Assembly: GCF_023073415.1 (NCBI RefSeq)
Contig: NZ_JADPJL010000047.1
Coordinates: 124,001 to 188,000, forward strand
DNA length: 64,000 nucleotides
Direction: 5' to 3'
Source: Bradyrhizobium sp. 190
Lineage (GTDB): Bacteria; Pseudomonadota; Alphaproteobacteria; Rhizobiales; Xanthobacteraceae
Below, piece after piece: positions 51,572-59,830 of this stretch. Under the pieces are notes generated by a model. It saw only the letters and a list, made by a program, of their open reading frames with translations, searched no databases and was not told the origin of the DNA. Numbering within the stretch: position 1 is the first letter of the stretch; every line of letters begins with the position of its first letter. The position numbers were made by a program, and so were the translations under genes.

Positions 51572-52807
51572 TTGCGACAGAGGTTGATAGCCGCGGTTCT
51601 GATACTGGCAGCGATGACGCCGGGCGCGGCGCGCCCGGTTCACGCCGCCGACGCGGCCTTCACCCAGTTCATTGCCTCGCTGTGGCCGGAGGCCCAGGCG
51701 GCCGGCGTGTCGCGCGCGACGTTCGATGCCGAGACGAAGGGGCTCGAGCCCGATTACAAATTGCCCGATCTCTTGCTGCCGGGCCGGCCCGCCACCGGCG
51801 CGCCGTCGCAGGCCGAGTTCGTGCAGGTGCCGGCCGACTACGTGAAGGAAGCCTCGATCGCGCGGTTGGCGGCGGAGGGGCAGAAGCTGATGCAGAAGCA
51901 TCGCGCGGCCCTGAACGAAATTGAAAAGCGTTTCGGCGTTCCTTCAAGCGTCGTGCTCGCGATCTGGGGCCGCGAGACGGACTATGGCCGCTACCGGCTA
52001 CCCTATGACACGCTGCGCGTCGTCGCCACGCAGGCTTATGTCGGCCGGCGCAAGGACCAGTATCGGGGCGAGTTCATTCTGGCGCTGAAGCTTCTCGGTG
52101 AGGGCGCCGTGGCGCGCAGAGATTTTCGCTCATCCTGGGCCGGCGCGACGGGCCTCACGCAATTCCTGCCGTCCGAGTACTACAAGCACGGCGTCGATCT
52201 GGACGGCGATGGCAAAGTCGACATCTGGAATTCGGTGCCGGATGCGCTGGCCGCCGCCGCGCAGCAGCTCGTCAACAAGGGCTGGCAGGCGGGCGTGCGC
52301 TGGGCCTACGAGGTGAAGGCGCCCGCCAATGTCGATTGCACCATGGGCGTGCCGGAGGTGACCAAGCCGATCGCCGAATGGCTGCGCGCGGGTTTTGTGC
52401 CGGTGCGCGGACAGAAACTGAGCGCGGCCGAGCAGGCGCAGCCGGCCTCGCTGTTGCAGGTGGAGGGCATCTACGGCCCGGCGTTCCTGACCACGAAGAA
52501 CTACTTCGTCATCAAGGAATACAATTTCTCCGACTTATATGTGCTGTTCGTCGGCCATCTCGCCGACCGCATGACCAACCCGCAGCCGTTCGCGACGCCG
52601 TGGTCGGCCTCGACGCAGTTGCGCTCCGCGGATGTCGAAGCCATGCAGCGCCATCTGACGCGCATCGGCCTCTACAAGGACAAGCTGGACGGCAAGGCCG
52701 GCATGCTGACCCGCGCAGCGCTCGGCGCGTATCAGAAGTCCGCCGGCCTCAAGGTCGACTGCTGGCCAAGCGAAGCAGTGCTGCGCGCGATGGGTGGGGG
52801 GCGTTAG
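51572..52807 (+). CDS. Lytic murein transglycosylase (MltB family) with peptidoglycan-binding domain
   Basis: About 411 residues. A signal peptide (about 1-26, ending VHAAD) precedes the MltB-type catalytic domain: FGVPSSVVLAIWGRETDYG with catalytic Glu135, then GEFILALKLL, SWAGATGLTQFLPSEYYKHG and DGDGKVDIWNSVPDALAAAAQQL. A peptidoglycan-binding domain (about 345-405, DVEAMQRHLTRIGLYKDKLDGKAG) ends the protein. It cuts glycan strands to 1,6-anhydro ends. There is no ATG in a suitable place. I chose TTG 51572 with AGGA 7 nt upstream, which starts right at the signal peptide. Confidence 0.88.
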   Translation: MRQRLIAAVLILAAMTPGAARPVHAADAAFTQFIASLWPEAQAAGVSRATFDAETKGLEPDYKLPDLLLPGRPATGAPSQAEFVQVPADYVKEASIARLAAEGQKLMQKHRAALNEIEKRFGVPSSVVLAIWGRETDYGRYRLPYDTLRVVATQAYVGRRKDQYRGEFILALKLLGEGAVARRDFRSSWAGATGLTQFLPSEYYKHGVDLDGDGKVDIWNSVPDALAAAAQQLVNKGWQAGVRWAYEVKAPANVDCTMGVPEVTKPIAEWLRAGFVPVRGQKLSAAEQAQPASLLQVEGIYGPAFLTTKNYFVIKEYNFSDLYVLFVGHLADRMTNPQPFATPWSASTQLRSADVEAMQRHLTRIGLYKDKLDGKAGMLTRAALGAYQKSAGLKVDCWPSEAVLRAMGGGR

Positions 52808-52892
52808 CCGCTGTGTACCCTCATCGTGGGGAGAGGTGCGCTGTTTCTTTTCGTAGCGCGGATGAGAGCGAAAATTGTCACGACGAGATCGG

Positions 52893-53058
52893 ATCACCCT
52901 CCCCTGGAGGGGGAGGGTCGGCTCGCATGAGCGCAGCGAAATGCGAGACGGGGTGGGGTGATCTCTCAACTCGGGCACTGTTGGACGTGGAGAGACCATC
53001 ACCCCACCCCGCCGCTCATTTCATGAGCGTCGACCCTCCCCCTCCAGGGGAGGGTAAG
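52893..53058. repeat. Long intergenic inverted repeat (CCCTCCCCTGGAGGGGGAGGG family)
   Basis: Left arm CACCCTCCCCTGGAGGGGG, GGGTCGGCTCGCATGAGCG, GGGGTGGGGTGAT; right arm ATCACCCCACCCCG, TCATGAGCGTCGACCCTCCC, CCTCCAGGGGAGGGT. The arms pair nearly end to end over about 65 nt and form a large cruciform-capable structure between the transglycosylase and the glycine-rich protein genes. Confidence 0.85.
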
Positions 53059-53075
53059 AAGTAACGCAGCCACAA

Positions 53076-53108
53076 AGAAAAAGCCCGGCCGAGATATCGG
53101 CCGGGCTT
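53076..53108 (-). terminator. Rho-independent terminator for the gene ending at 53143
   Basis: Perfect 12-bp stem AAGCCCGGCCGA / TCGGCCGGGCTT (53081-53108) with a 4-nt loop. On the minus strand the stem is followed by TTCTTTG, so it terminates leftward transcription. Confidence 0.8.
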
Positions 53109-53142
53109 TCGATCAAGACGCAGCTCGCGCCGATCGATCAGA

Positions 53143-53415
53143 TCAGTGGCAGACCTCGACGCGGCGATAGCGCCAGTCATAGCCGTCCCAGAAGCGCTCG
53201 CGAACCATGCGGCACGCCGGGTAGGGCGCTTCTTCCACATACACCGGTCCGCCGTAGGCCGGGCGGCTGGAGGCGATTGCGCCACCGATGATCGCGCCGC
53301 CGAGCAAGCCGGCCGCCACGCCTGCGGCAACGCCGCGCTGTGCGCTTGCGGGTGTCGAGGCAAGCGAGCCGGCAATCGTTGCGACCGCGACCAAGGCAGC
53401 AAATGTCTTCTTCAT
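53143..53415 (-). CDS. Exported glycine-rich small protein, paralogue 1
   Basis: A 90-residue protein with a signal peptide (about 1-25, ending ASAQ), the glycine-zipper-like segment RGVAAGVAAGLLGGAIIGGAIAS, and a C-terminal part with CRMVRERFWDGYDWRYRRVEVC. It is clearly related to the product of the gene at 53649: RGVAAGVAAGL-GGAI-GGAIAS is shared, and both end in R-x-R-F-W-D-G-Y-x-W-R-x3-V-x-VC. The glycine segment could insert in or lie along the membrane. A terminator follows. Function unknown. Confidence 0.85.
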   Translation of the reverse strand: MKKTFAALVAVATIAGSLASTPASAQRGVAAGVAAGLLGGAIIGGAIASSRPAYGGPVYVEEAPYPACRMVRERFWDGYDWRYRRVEVCH

Positions 53416-53648
53416 GTCCTGGGCTCTCCTGGGGTGGCGCCTTCGAGCGCCGGGTTTAGGGATGACTCACACGCTGTTTCGAACTGCCGCTTCGCTAAAA
53501 AAGCGCACATGGGTCAATCGAAAGTAAACGTTGCCGAAGCGTGGCCGGAAAAAGAGGTCTTTTTCGGGCCGAAAATGGCGTGCATTCCGGAAAAGCCGCG
53601 CTGTTCCGGAATGCTGGATGCAATTTAATGAAGATGAACGGCAGTTCG

Positions 53649-53960
53649 CTAGTCGCAAACCCTGACATCGCGGACCCGCCAGCCATAACCGTCCCAGAAG
53701 CGCTGCCGCTGCCAGATGCAGGATTCGCCGTAGCCGGGATCGACGACATAGGCCGGGCGGCCATAGCCGGGCGCATAATAGCCCGGGCCATAATAGTAGC
53801 CGTTCTGCGAAGCAATCGCGCCGCCGACGATGGCGCCGCCGATCAATCCAGCCGCGACGCCCGCCGCGACACCACGCTGCGCATGGGCGGGAGCCGGGAT
53901 CGCCACGGCGGAAACGGTCAATGCTGCGGCGGCACCGAGCGCCATCAATGTCTTCTTCAT
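53649..53960 (-). CDS. Exported glycine-rich small protein, paralogue 2
   Basis: A 103-residue protein. A signal peptide (about 1-27, ending AHAQ) is followed by RGVAAGVAAGLIGGAIVGGAIAS, a Tyr/Gly/Pro-rich insert (YYYGPGYYAPGYGRP) and CIWQRQRFWDGYGWRVRDVRVC. I chose ATG 53960, which starts the signal peptide; the frame opens 20 codons upstream. It is a tandem paralogue of the gene at 53143 on the same strand, with about 230 nt between. Confidence 0.85.
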   Translation of the reverse strand: MKKTLMALGAAAALTVSAVAIPAPAHAQRGVAAGVAAGLIGGAIVGGAIASQNGYYYGPGYYAPGYGRPAYVVDPGYGESCIWQRQRFWDGYGWRVRDVRVCD

Positions 53961-54140
53961 GGCCTCACCTTTCTCGTGGGAAGCAGGGAACGTTAAGTCC
54001 ATCACAGAGAAAAGTTCCACATTTCGCTTGAATGATCAATGAACGGCCCGGTGGGCTGGGCGACGAAAATGCGAGGGCTGGGGCGTGACGGTGCAAAGAT
54101 ACCAAAGCTCCTTGGCTCGCTCTGGCGTGAAAGGACGTAA

Positions 54141-54404
54141 ATGAGCGGAACGGCGGCATTCATGGTGGCGGTCGGCGGCGCGTCGCTGATCTGCTACCTC
54201 TTGATGAACAGGGTACAAAACCGCGGGACCCGGCGCGAGAGCGCGGGTGACGGCGCTTACTCCGGCAGTGGCGGCAGCGACAGTTCCAGCTCAAACGGCT
54301 GGAGCCTGTTTTCCTGGAGCAGCAGCGAAAGCTCTTCGCCCCATGATTCCGCTTCGTCCCGCGACAGCGGAGGGGGCGGCGATGGCGGCGGTGGTGGCGA
54401 TTGA
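54141..54404 (+). CDS. Small single-span membrane protein with Ser/Gly-rich tail
   Basis: An 87-residue protein. One membrane segment (about 5-21: AAFMVAVGGASLICYLL) is followed by a serine-rich stretch and an end of Gly and Asp (DSGGGGDGGGGGD). ATG 54141 with AAGGACG about 5 nt upstream. The low-complexity tail resembles that of several short rhizobial membrane proteins. Function unknown. Confidence 0.7.
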   Translation: MSGTAAFMVAVGGASLICYLLMNRVQNRGTRRESAGDGAYSGSGGSDSSSSNGWSLFSWSSSESSSPHDSASSRDSGGGGDGGGGGD

Positions 54405-54579
54405 TGCCGAAAACACTGGAAAATCAGCACAGGATTTACCGCAACACCGCTGTTTAGATTCATTCCAGTATTTCCCGCGCATCAGTTTGGAATTGCTTGA
54501 AAATGCGGCTTTTCCTTTTGCATCTCGTCGCGCTCTTAAATATCGATGAGGTGGCATCACCAAGGGTTCTAGCGGTTTC

Positions 54580-54855
54580 ATGATTGTCTGTTCCTGCAAC
54601 GTCCTGAGCGACCACGATGTCCGGAGTGCCGTGAGTGCGGCTTCGGACCTGCCGCGAAATCCCAAACAGATTTACGGTTGCCTCGGCTGCAGCGCCGAAT
54701 GCGGTCGCTGCGCGCGCACCATCAAGACCATCATCGACGAAGCGCTCGGCGCCTGCGCCAAGGAATGCTGTTCCGGTTGTCCCCACAGCCGCCACGCGGC
54801 CAACGACGAGCCCGCGCAGGAAGCGGCCCCGGCCTTCGCGCTCGCGGCCTGCTGA
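54580..54855 (+). CDS. bfd: Bacterioferritin-associated ferredoxin
   Basis: A 91-residue (2Fe-2S) ferredoxin. The cluster ligands are Cys4 and Cys6 (CSC) and the CGRC pair at 41-44. The region between is shorter in conserved sequence than E. coli Bfd but the IKTIIDEAL helix fits. Extra cysteines (GCLGC at 33-37 and CAKECCSGC near 60) are found in rhizobial forms and may bind or shuttle iron or sulfur. Bfd donates electrons to heme in bacterioferritin to release stored iron. bfr follows 150 nt downstream on the same strand with an ICE-like box between. Confidence 0.9.
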   Translation: MIVCSCNVLSDHDVRSAVSAASDLPRNPKQIYGCLGCSAECGRCARTIKTIIDEALGACAKECCSGCPHSRHAANDEPAQEAAPAFALAAC

Positions 54856-54945
54856 AAACCCCTTAAAATCCACCGATTTACGCCGTTCCCACCGCTTTTT
54901 TCGCGGAACAGTTGCTCTCGGCTCCAAACTGATTTAGAACCGTTA

Positions 54946-54960
54946 TTAGAAACGTTCTAA
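54946..54960. promoter_or_regulatory. Irr-type iron control element (ICE-like box) before bfr
   Basis: TTAGAA-ACG-TTCTAA is a palindrome of 6+3+6 nt, preceded at 54933-54939 by a second half-site TTTAGAA. This is what I recall of the ICE boxes bound by Irr in Bradyrhizobium. Irr acts at low iron and should repress bfr. It lies 45 nt before the bfr start. Confidence 0.75.
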
Positions 54961-55005
54961 AGTTAGGGTCAGGCCGTCTTTGGCCTGAAAAAATCGGAGT
55001 GGACC

Positions 55006-55491
55006 ATGCAGGGCGATCCCAAAGTCATCGACTATCTCAACAAGGGCCTGCGCAGCGAGCTCACCGCGATCAACCAGTACTGGCTGCATTACCGGCTCCT
55101 GAACAATTGGGGCCTTTTGGAAATGGCCAAGGTCTGGCGCAAGGAATCCATCGAGGAGATGGAGCACGCCGACAAGTTCACCGACCGGATACTGTTCCTC
55201 GACGGCTTCCCCAACATGCAGGTGCTCGATCCCTTGCGCATCGGCCAGAACGTCAGGGAAATCATCGAATGCGATCTCGCCTCCGAGATCGCTGCGCGCA
55301 CGCTCTACCAGGAAGCCGCAACCTACTGCCATAGCGTGAAGGACTACGTCTCACGCGACCTGTTCGAGAAGTTGATGAAGGACGAGGAACATCACATCGA
55401 TTTCCTCGAAACCCAACTCGACCTGATCCAGCGCATCGGGCTCGAGCTCTACACGCAGAAGCATGTCGGCGGCCTGGAGAACGGGGACTGA
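55006..55491 (+). CDS. bfr: Bacterioferritin
   Basis: A 161-residue, 24-mer-type ferritin. The di-iron ferroxidase ligands are at canonical places: Glu18, Glu51, His54, Glu94, Glu127 and His130. Met52 is the heme ligand shared between two subunits. It oxidises ferrous iron and stores it as mineral, releasing it by electrons from Bfd, encoded just upstream. An ICE-like box in front should have Irr repress it in low iron. GGAGT lies about 6 nt upstream of the ATG. Confidence 0.95.
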   Translation: MQGDPKVIDYLNKGLRSELTAINQYWLHYRLLNNWGLLEMAKVWRKESIEEMEHADKFTDRILFLDGFPNMQVLDPLRIGQNVREIIECDLASEIAARTLYQEAATYCHSVKDYVSRDLFEKLMKDEEHHIDFLETQLDLIQRIGLELYTQKHVGGLENGD

Positions 55492-55518
55492 GTGTTTCGC
55501 TCGCTTTAGCAACTCCAT

Positions 55519-55613
55519 CGTCATGGCCGGGCTTGTCCCGGCCATCCACGTCTTGGGTTCGACGCGCAAGTAAGTCGTGGATGCCCGGGTCAAGCCCGGG
55601 CATGACGACGAGA
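55519..55613. repeat. Intergenic inverted repeat, CCACGTCTT family, copy 3 (short form)
   Basis: TCATGGCCGGGCTTGTCCCG, GCCATCCACGTCTTG, then GTCGTGGATGCCCGG and GTCAAGCCCGGGCATGACGA. It lacks the GCGCGAAGCGCG module of the other two copies. Located after bfr, where it may end or stabilise the transcript. Confidence 0.8.
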
Positions 55614-55621
55614 GAGCAATC

Positions 55622-56224
55622 TCAAAGCTGCGTCTTGTAGCGCTCGTAAATCACGTCCTGGCTTTCGCGCTCGCCGAGGCCGGTCTGGTCGTGGATCACT
55701 TCGCCGATGCTCGGCATCACCGAGCGCTCGACCCGCTCACCCGCCCATAGTTTTGAGCGCATCAGCGCCTTGCCGCAGTGGAAATAGACCTCCCTCACGT
55801 CGATGCGCAGCACCGCGCGCGGCGGCTTGCCGAACTCCACCATCGAGGCCATCAGCTCCGGGTCGACAGACACTTTGCCCCTGCCGCCGACGCGCAGCGT
55901 CTCGTCGATGCCGGGGACGAAGAAGATCAGTTGCACGAAGCCTGATCCCTCGACGATGTTGCGAAAACTGTCGATGCGGTTGTTGCCCGAGCGATCCGGC
56001 ATCAGCAGCAGGTTCGCTCCCGCGACATGGATGAAGCCGGGATTGCCGCCGCGCGGCGATGCATCGACGCTGCCGTCCGAGCCTGAGGTGGCCAGCACGC
56101 AGAACGGCGACATGCCGATGAACTTCTTCGCGTGGGCGTCGATCTCCGGCCGCGCCTTGGCGATCACGCGGGGCGAGGGCGCGGGATAGATCGTGGCGAG
56201 GTCGTCGGCGGAAAAATCGGTCAC
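55622..56224 (-). CDS. Pyridoxamine 5'-phosphate oxidase-like flavin-binding protein
   Basis: A 200-residue protein starting with GTG at 56224. The split-barrel FMN fold is indicated by FCVLATSGSDGSVDASPRGGNPGF, LLLMPDRSGNNRIDSFRNI, and LIFFVPGIDETLRVGGRG. This is the type of the MSMEG_1061-like FMN-dependent PPOX proteins, not the vitamin B6 enzyme itself. Substrate unknown. The gene converges on the repeat after bfr. Confidence 0.87.
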   Translation of the reverse strand: MTDFSADDLATIYPAPSPRVIAKARPEIDAHAKKFIGMSPFCVLATSGSDGSVDASPRGGNPGFIHVAGANLLLMPDRSGNNRIDSFRNIVEGSGFVQLIFFVPGIDETLRVGGRGKVSVDPELMASMVEFGKPPRAVLRIDVREVYFHCGKALMRSKLWAGERVERSVMPSIGEVIHDQTGLGERESQDVIYERYKTQL

Positions 56225-56289
56225 GGGCGGCTCCGTTCAGTTTCGTCCAAGATTATCATCCCGTGGCACGGGCGTCATCTCGAGAGAAT

Positions 56290-56643
56290 CTAGACCGCGT
56301 CCGCCGGCACGAAGCAGCTGATGATGATGCTGCCGCGGTGGTGCACGTACCACACCACGGCTTCGCCGATCGGGTTGCCCTGATCGCGAATGACCGCGCG
56401 CTCGGGCACCTGCATCCATTGGCCCTCGATCGGAACCCAATAGGCGCCGGCGCGAACGTCGTAGCTGGTGCGATGCCCGTCCGACTCGTCGCAGCAGGGC
56501 ACGCCGTTCGGTGCAATCACGCTCTTGAACCAAGCGCGGATATCAGGCGGCACATGGCCGAACTGGCCTCTGTCGACGGCGAGCGTCGTGCTGGCCAGCA
56601 TCGCCAGAAAGGCGATCAAAACGAATTGCGCGAGCCTCCGCAT
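56290..56643 (-). CDS. Exported small protein of unknown function
   Basis: A 117-residue protein with a signal peptide (about 1-22, ending TLAVD). The mature part has a cysteine pair (VPCCDESDGHRTSYD), GAYWVPIEGQWMQVPERAV and ends VVWYVHHRGSIIISCFVPADAV. The CCDxxDGHR block is seen in short exported proteins of Bradyrhizobiaceae. A periplasmic redox or metal-binding role is possible because of the cysteines and histidines. No clear partner. Confidence 0.75.
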   Translation of the reverse strand: MRRLAQFVLIAFLAMLASTTLAVDRGQFGHVPPDIRAWFKSVIAPNGVPCCDESDGHRTSYDVRAGAYWVPIEGQWMQVPERAVIRDQGNPIGEAVVWYVHHRGSIIISCFVPADAV

Positions 56644-56876
56644 CCGATCCTCCGCTGTGTTCCCCTTGTCCTCGCGAGCATGCGACCCACGAATCGTACC
56701 CCGGACAATTCAACCGGACTCCGCTTGCGGATGCGCGCTCAAATAATATGCGATGGGGTCGTTCCCGAATTGATGCGTTGCGAAATCAGAACTTCTGGCG
56801 GATCGTCCTGTACACAGATTTGATGCGAGCCGCGGCTGGCTCTGCACTCGCGCCGAACTGGTAGCTGCCTCTAATA

Positions 56877-57620
56877 GTGGCAGCACGAACGTGCTATCGA
56901 CCGGTCTCGCCGCCCGTGGTTGGTGGAAGCAGCCGCTCCACGGTCATCACCACGATTGGAAATGCCTTGGGCACGAACCCGAAGATTGCGATAGCCTTGC
57001 TTTCACCCGTGGGATTGCTGTTTGCGCTCCCGGTCTTGCTCTGGGCTTTCAGCTTCACCGAACGCTTCGGGCTGGAGAAATGCAGCATCGGCTCAATTGG
57101 CGATGCTGAATATCAGAACATATTGTCGCGAGCCGGCGCGCAACACTGGACGGTATGGCCTGGTCTGTCGAACGGGGTGTTTTGGCCGTCGGACAGGGGC
57201 TTTCGAGGCCCGACGGAATCTTTCAACAGCAATCTGAATGATCAGCTTCTCTCGCACATCAGAGAGCTTGCTGGATCCGATCCGTCCGTTAATCGCCAAC
57301 TGGCCTCGGCCCATGCCGTGATGCGGAGCATGGGCGCGGAATACGTCCAAACTCAGGAAATGCCGGACATGCGCCGGGATCGCACCAGTTCGCGCGTCTA
57401 CTTCACATACTACTTGCCGCAGGTGCGTTTCGCGCCTGCGTGTGTTCTTTGCCTGATATGGTGGTACACGACCCTTGACGTGATCTTCTCTCATGACCTC
57501 GCCACCGACCGCTACGAGTTGCAGGCAATGAACGTTCTGCACGCTGGTCTGAAAGGTAGCCCTGACCAGAACAGGGCGCGCAACGTCCCATGGGGTAGCT
57601 GCCCTCAGTTTCGAAGATAA
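56877..57620 (+). CDS. Hypothetical protein with one or two membrane segments
   Basis: A frame of 247 codons from GTG 56877. Visible: an N-terminal hydrophobic segment (about 37-60, IALLSPVGLLFALPVLLWAF), a soluble part with LNDQLLSHIRELAGSDPSVNRQLASAHAVM reading like real helix, and a second hydrophobic patch (about 185-203). I recognise no family. Cysteine and tryptophan content is unusual for a random frame. The opposite-strand frame at 57093-57725 is Arg-rich and looks like a shadow. The start is uncertain; the first 30 codons may be non-coding. Confidence 0.5.
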   Translation: MAARTCYRPVSPPVVGGSSRSTVITTIGNALGTNPKIAIALLSPVGLLFALPVLLWAFSFTERFGLEKCSIGSIGDAEYQNILSRAGAQHWTVWPGLSNGVFWPSDRGFRGPTESFNSNLNDQLLSHIRELAGSDPSVNRQLASAHAVMRSMGAEYVQTQEMPDMRRDRTSSRVYFTYYLPQVRFAPACVLCLIWWYTTLDVIFSHDLATDRYELQAMNVLHAGLKGSPDQNRARNVPWGSCPQFRR

Positions 57621-57660
57621 TTCCGACGACATCGCGCCTTTGCTTCCATCGAAATCGGGT

Positions 57661-58725
57661 TCACATCGCCCGCTGCGGCGCGGTCTGCAGCAGTTCCTCC
57701 AGCTGCTTCTTGTAGAACTTCGCATTGCCGGTCGTGAGATGGCCCCGCGTTTCGCTCGAGGCAGGGATTAGGAACAGGCGGCCGTTCTTGACGCGCTTCA
57801 TCGCGGCATCCGTGACGCCGGTTTCCGGCGGATTGCGCTCGTCGTCGGCGGCATTGATCAAGAGCAGCGTCGCTTCGATCTTCTCGAGCGCGGGCGCAGG
57901 ATTGCAATCGTGCGAGGCCTCCCACTGGTAGATGAAGTCGTTGGCATCGGCGGTGATGGCGGTGGCCAGCCGGTCATCGACCATCTTGTCGGCCTTCGCC
58001 GCCGTCGGCGCCAGCGCCTGATAGGCCAGCGTGCCGCCGCCGGTCGCAATGCCAAAGGCGTTGATGGCGTATTTCATCATGCGCGGCTGGGTGATGTAGT
58101 TGCCGCGATTGTAATCGGGATCGTTCTTGATCGTTTCCAGCATCATCCGCCGCAGCATCCAGTTGCGCGCCGCCATCTCGGTCGGCTGCGACGCCATCGG
58201 CACCAGCGCGTCCATGAATTGCGGATATTTGCCGCCCCAGATCCAGGTGTGCATGCCGCCCATCGAATTGCCGATGACGAGCCGCAGATGTTTTACGCCG
58301 AGCCCTTCCTTGACCAGGCGGTATTGCGCGTCGACCATGTCCTCGTAATTGTATCTGGGAAATGCGGTCTTCATGCCGTCGGAGGGTTTTGACGATTTGC
58401 CGTGGCCGAGACCATCGGGAATGATGATGTAGTATTTCGCAGCATCCAGCGGCTGGCCGGGACCGAACAATTCGCCGCCAAAACCCGGCGTCAGCATGCT
58501 GGCGGCCGAGCCGCCCGAGCCGTGCAGCACCAGCACCGGCTGTCCTGTCGGCTCGCCGATCGTGGTGTAGTGCAGCCGCAGCTCCGGCATCGTCTCGCCG
58601 GTGTGCAATTTGAAGTCCCTGGCGATCCAGTCGCCTTGTTTCGGCGCGGGATAATCGGCGGCAAAAGCGGTGAAGGAGGTCAGGGCCAAAGCGGCGGCCG
58701 ACAAGGCGGCGTACGGCAAATTCAT
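57661..58725 (-). CDS. Exported alpha/beta hydrolase (MetX-like fold)
   Basis: A 354-residue protein with a signal peptide (about 1-22, ending AFAAD). PVLVLHGSGGSAASML is the oxyanion region, the nucleophile Ser lies in VIGNSMGGMHTW, the acid in LLLINAADDERNPPETG and the base in ETRGHLTTG. The overall pattern and the 40-residue insertion before the Asp resemble homoserine O-acetyltransferase (MetX), but secretion and lack of the MetX end point to another substrate. I used ATG 58725; the frame continues upstream through the repeat at 58778. Confidence 0.85.
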   Translation of the reverse strand: MNLPYAALSAAALALTSFTAFAADYPAPKQGDWIARDFKLHTGETMPELRLHYTTIGEPTGQPVLVLHGSGGSAASMLTPGFGGELFGPGQPLDAAKYYIIIPDGLGHGKSSKPSDGMKTAFPRYNYEDMVDAQYRLVKEGLGVKHLRLVIGNSMGGMHTWIWGGKYPQFMDALVPMASQPTEMAARNWMLRRMMLETIKNDPDYNRGNYITQPRMMKYAINAFGIATGGGTLAYQALAPTAAKADKMVDDRLATAITADANDFIYQWEASHDCNPAPALEKIEATLLLINAADDERNPPETGVTDAAMKRVKNGRLFLIPASSETRGHLTTGNAKFYKKQLEELLQTAPQRAM

Positions 58726-58777
58726 GATGGTCTCCCCCACGGGCGCGGCTGTCTTTGCGGACCGCTTGGCAGGGAGC

Positions 58778-58880
58778 CTAGAGCCTTTTCCGTTCCGATG
58801 GAATCGGAACGGGACTCTAGATTTTTGATTTGACGCGTTTTCTTGACGCGAACCGGTCTCCACTTCGCTGGAAAACGCTC
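58778..58880. repeat. Intergenic repeat (CTAGAGCCTTTTCCGTTCCG family)
   Basis: CTAGAGCCTTTTCCGTTCCG, ATGGAATCGGAACGGGACTC and TAG form a hairpin (GTTCCG-AT-GGAATCGGAAC), followed by TTTGACGCGTTTTCTTGACG and CGAACCGGTCTCCACTTCGC. I recognise this as a very widespread Bradyrhizobium intergenic repeat. Lies upstream of the MetX-like gene. Confidence 0.8.
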
Positions 58881-58918
58881 CAGCACACCGGCTATTTCAT
58901 CGTCACCAGATCGCGGAA

Positions 58919-59158
58919 CTAACCCTCGACTTCGGTTTCCGGCCGGTCATTGCCGGCGGCGGTCTCGGAGTGCCATCGTCCATCCGGGGTTTCGTATTCG
59001 ATCATCTCCGTGCGGCCAGGCACCCGCTGCTCGGCGGCCGCGCGCCGGGCGGCCGCCAGCGCCGCGGCGCGGTTCGGAAACGGTTCGGAAAACACGCCGT
59101 TGACGGTATAGGCCCAGCCGCCGTCATGCTCGACGATCTTGTAGGTCACATGGGTCAT
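58919..59158 (-). CDS. DUF2188-like small protein
   Basis: A 79-residue protein starting MTHVTYKIVEHDGGWAYTVN. The pattern of repeated beta-strands with a helix (VFSEPFPNRAAALAAARRAA, then YETPDGRWHSE) matches DUF2188-type small proteins. I chose ATG 59158, the family-like start; the frame is open far upstream but crosses the divergent DUF2277 gene. Function unknown. Confidence 0.75.
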   Translation of the reverse strand: MTHVTYKIVEHDGGWAYTVNGVFSEPFPNRAAALAAARRAAAEQRVPGRTEMIEYETPDGRWHSETAAGNDRPETEVEG

Positions 59159-59288
59159 CGGGAACTCGCTGTTTGCAGGTGCCGACAGGGGTGAACGCGC
59201 CGTGTGATTCATGACAGAATAGGCCACGCCGTCGGATTTTGCACCGGCCGTTCGTCCTTGACCGACGACTGGTGCAGAGGAGAAAATC

Positions 59289-59555
59289 ATGTGCCGCAAC
59301 ATCAAGACCCTATTCAATTTTGATCCCCCGGCTACCCACGCCGAAATCCATGCTTCCGCGCTGCAATTCGTGCGCAAGCTTTCCGGCTTCAATTCGCCGT
59401 CGCAGGCCAACGCCGAGGCGTTCAACCGCGCGGTTTCCGAAGTGTCCGACAGCGCGCGGCGCTTGCTGGCCTCGCTGCAGACCAACGCCGCGCCGCGCGA
59501 CCGCGAGATCGAGGCCGAGAAGGCGAGGGAGCGCTCGCGGGCTAGGTTCGGCTAG
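59289..59555 (+). CDS. DUF2277 family protein
   Basis: An 88-residue protein starting MCRNIKTLFNFDPPATHAEI and containing ALQFVRKLSGFNSPSQANAEAFNRAV. These blocks define DUF2277: N-terminal MCRNIKTL-N, central RKxSG. It ends in an acidic/basic helix. GAGGAG about 8 nt upstream supports the start. The family is small, cytosolic and without assigned function. Confidence 0.88.
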   Translation: MCRNIKTLFNFDPPATHAEIHASALQFVRKLSGFNSPSQANAEAFNRAVSEVSDSARRLLASLQTNAAPRDREIEAEKARERSRARFG

Positions 59556-59830
59556 GCGTGGACGCACAGCGGATGTATCGATCATCCGCACCGCGGCCAG
59601 CGCATCCATGATCCGACCCCAGATGCCAGCCCTGCCGCAGCCGACACGTACGGGTTGCGCAATGAGCCGGCCTAACGGTTGACGCTTGGCCGACCTTCAA
59701 ACAAGTCAATTCTCTTATCGTGCGACGATCTCACAAACGCCCTAGGGCTGCTGTGCTCCTGCCTCCCTTCCGTCAAACCAGGATCGCCTCTTCCTTCAAG
59801 AATTTGGAAGAACCGTCGGTGGAGGTACCA

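Noticed and set aside
57093..57725. 210-codon minus-strand frame overlapping the hypothetical gene at 56877
   Set aside because: Arg/Ser/Val-rich and overlaps the end of the MetX-like gene in another phase; less protein-like than the plus-strand frame.
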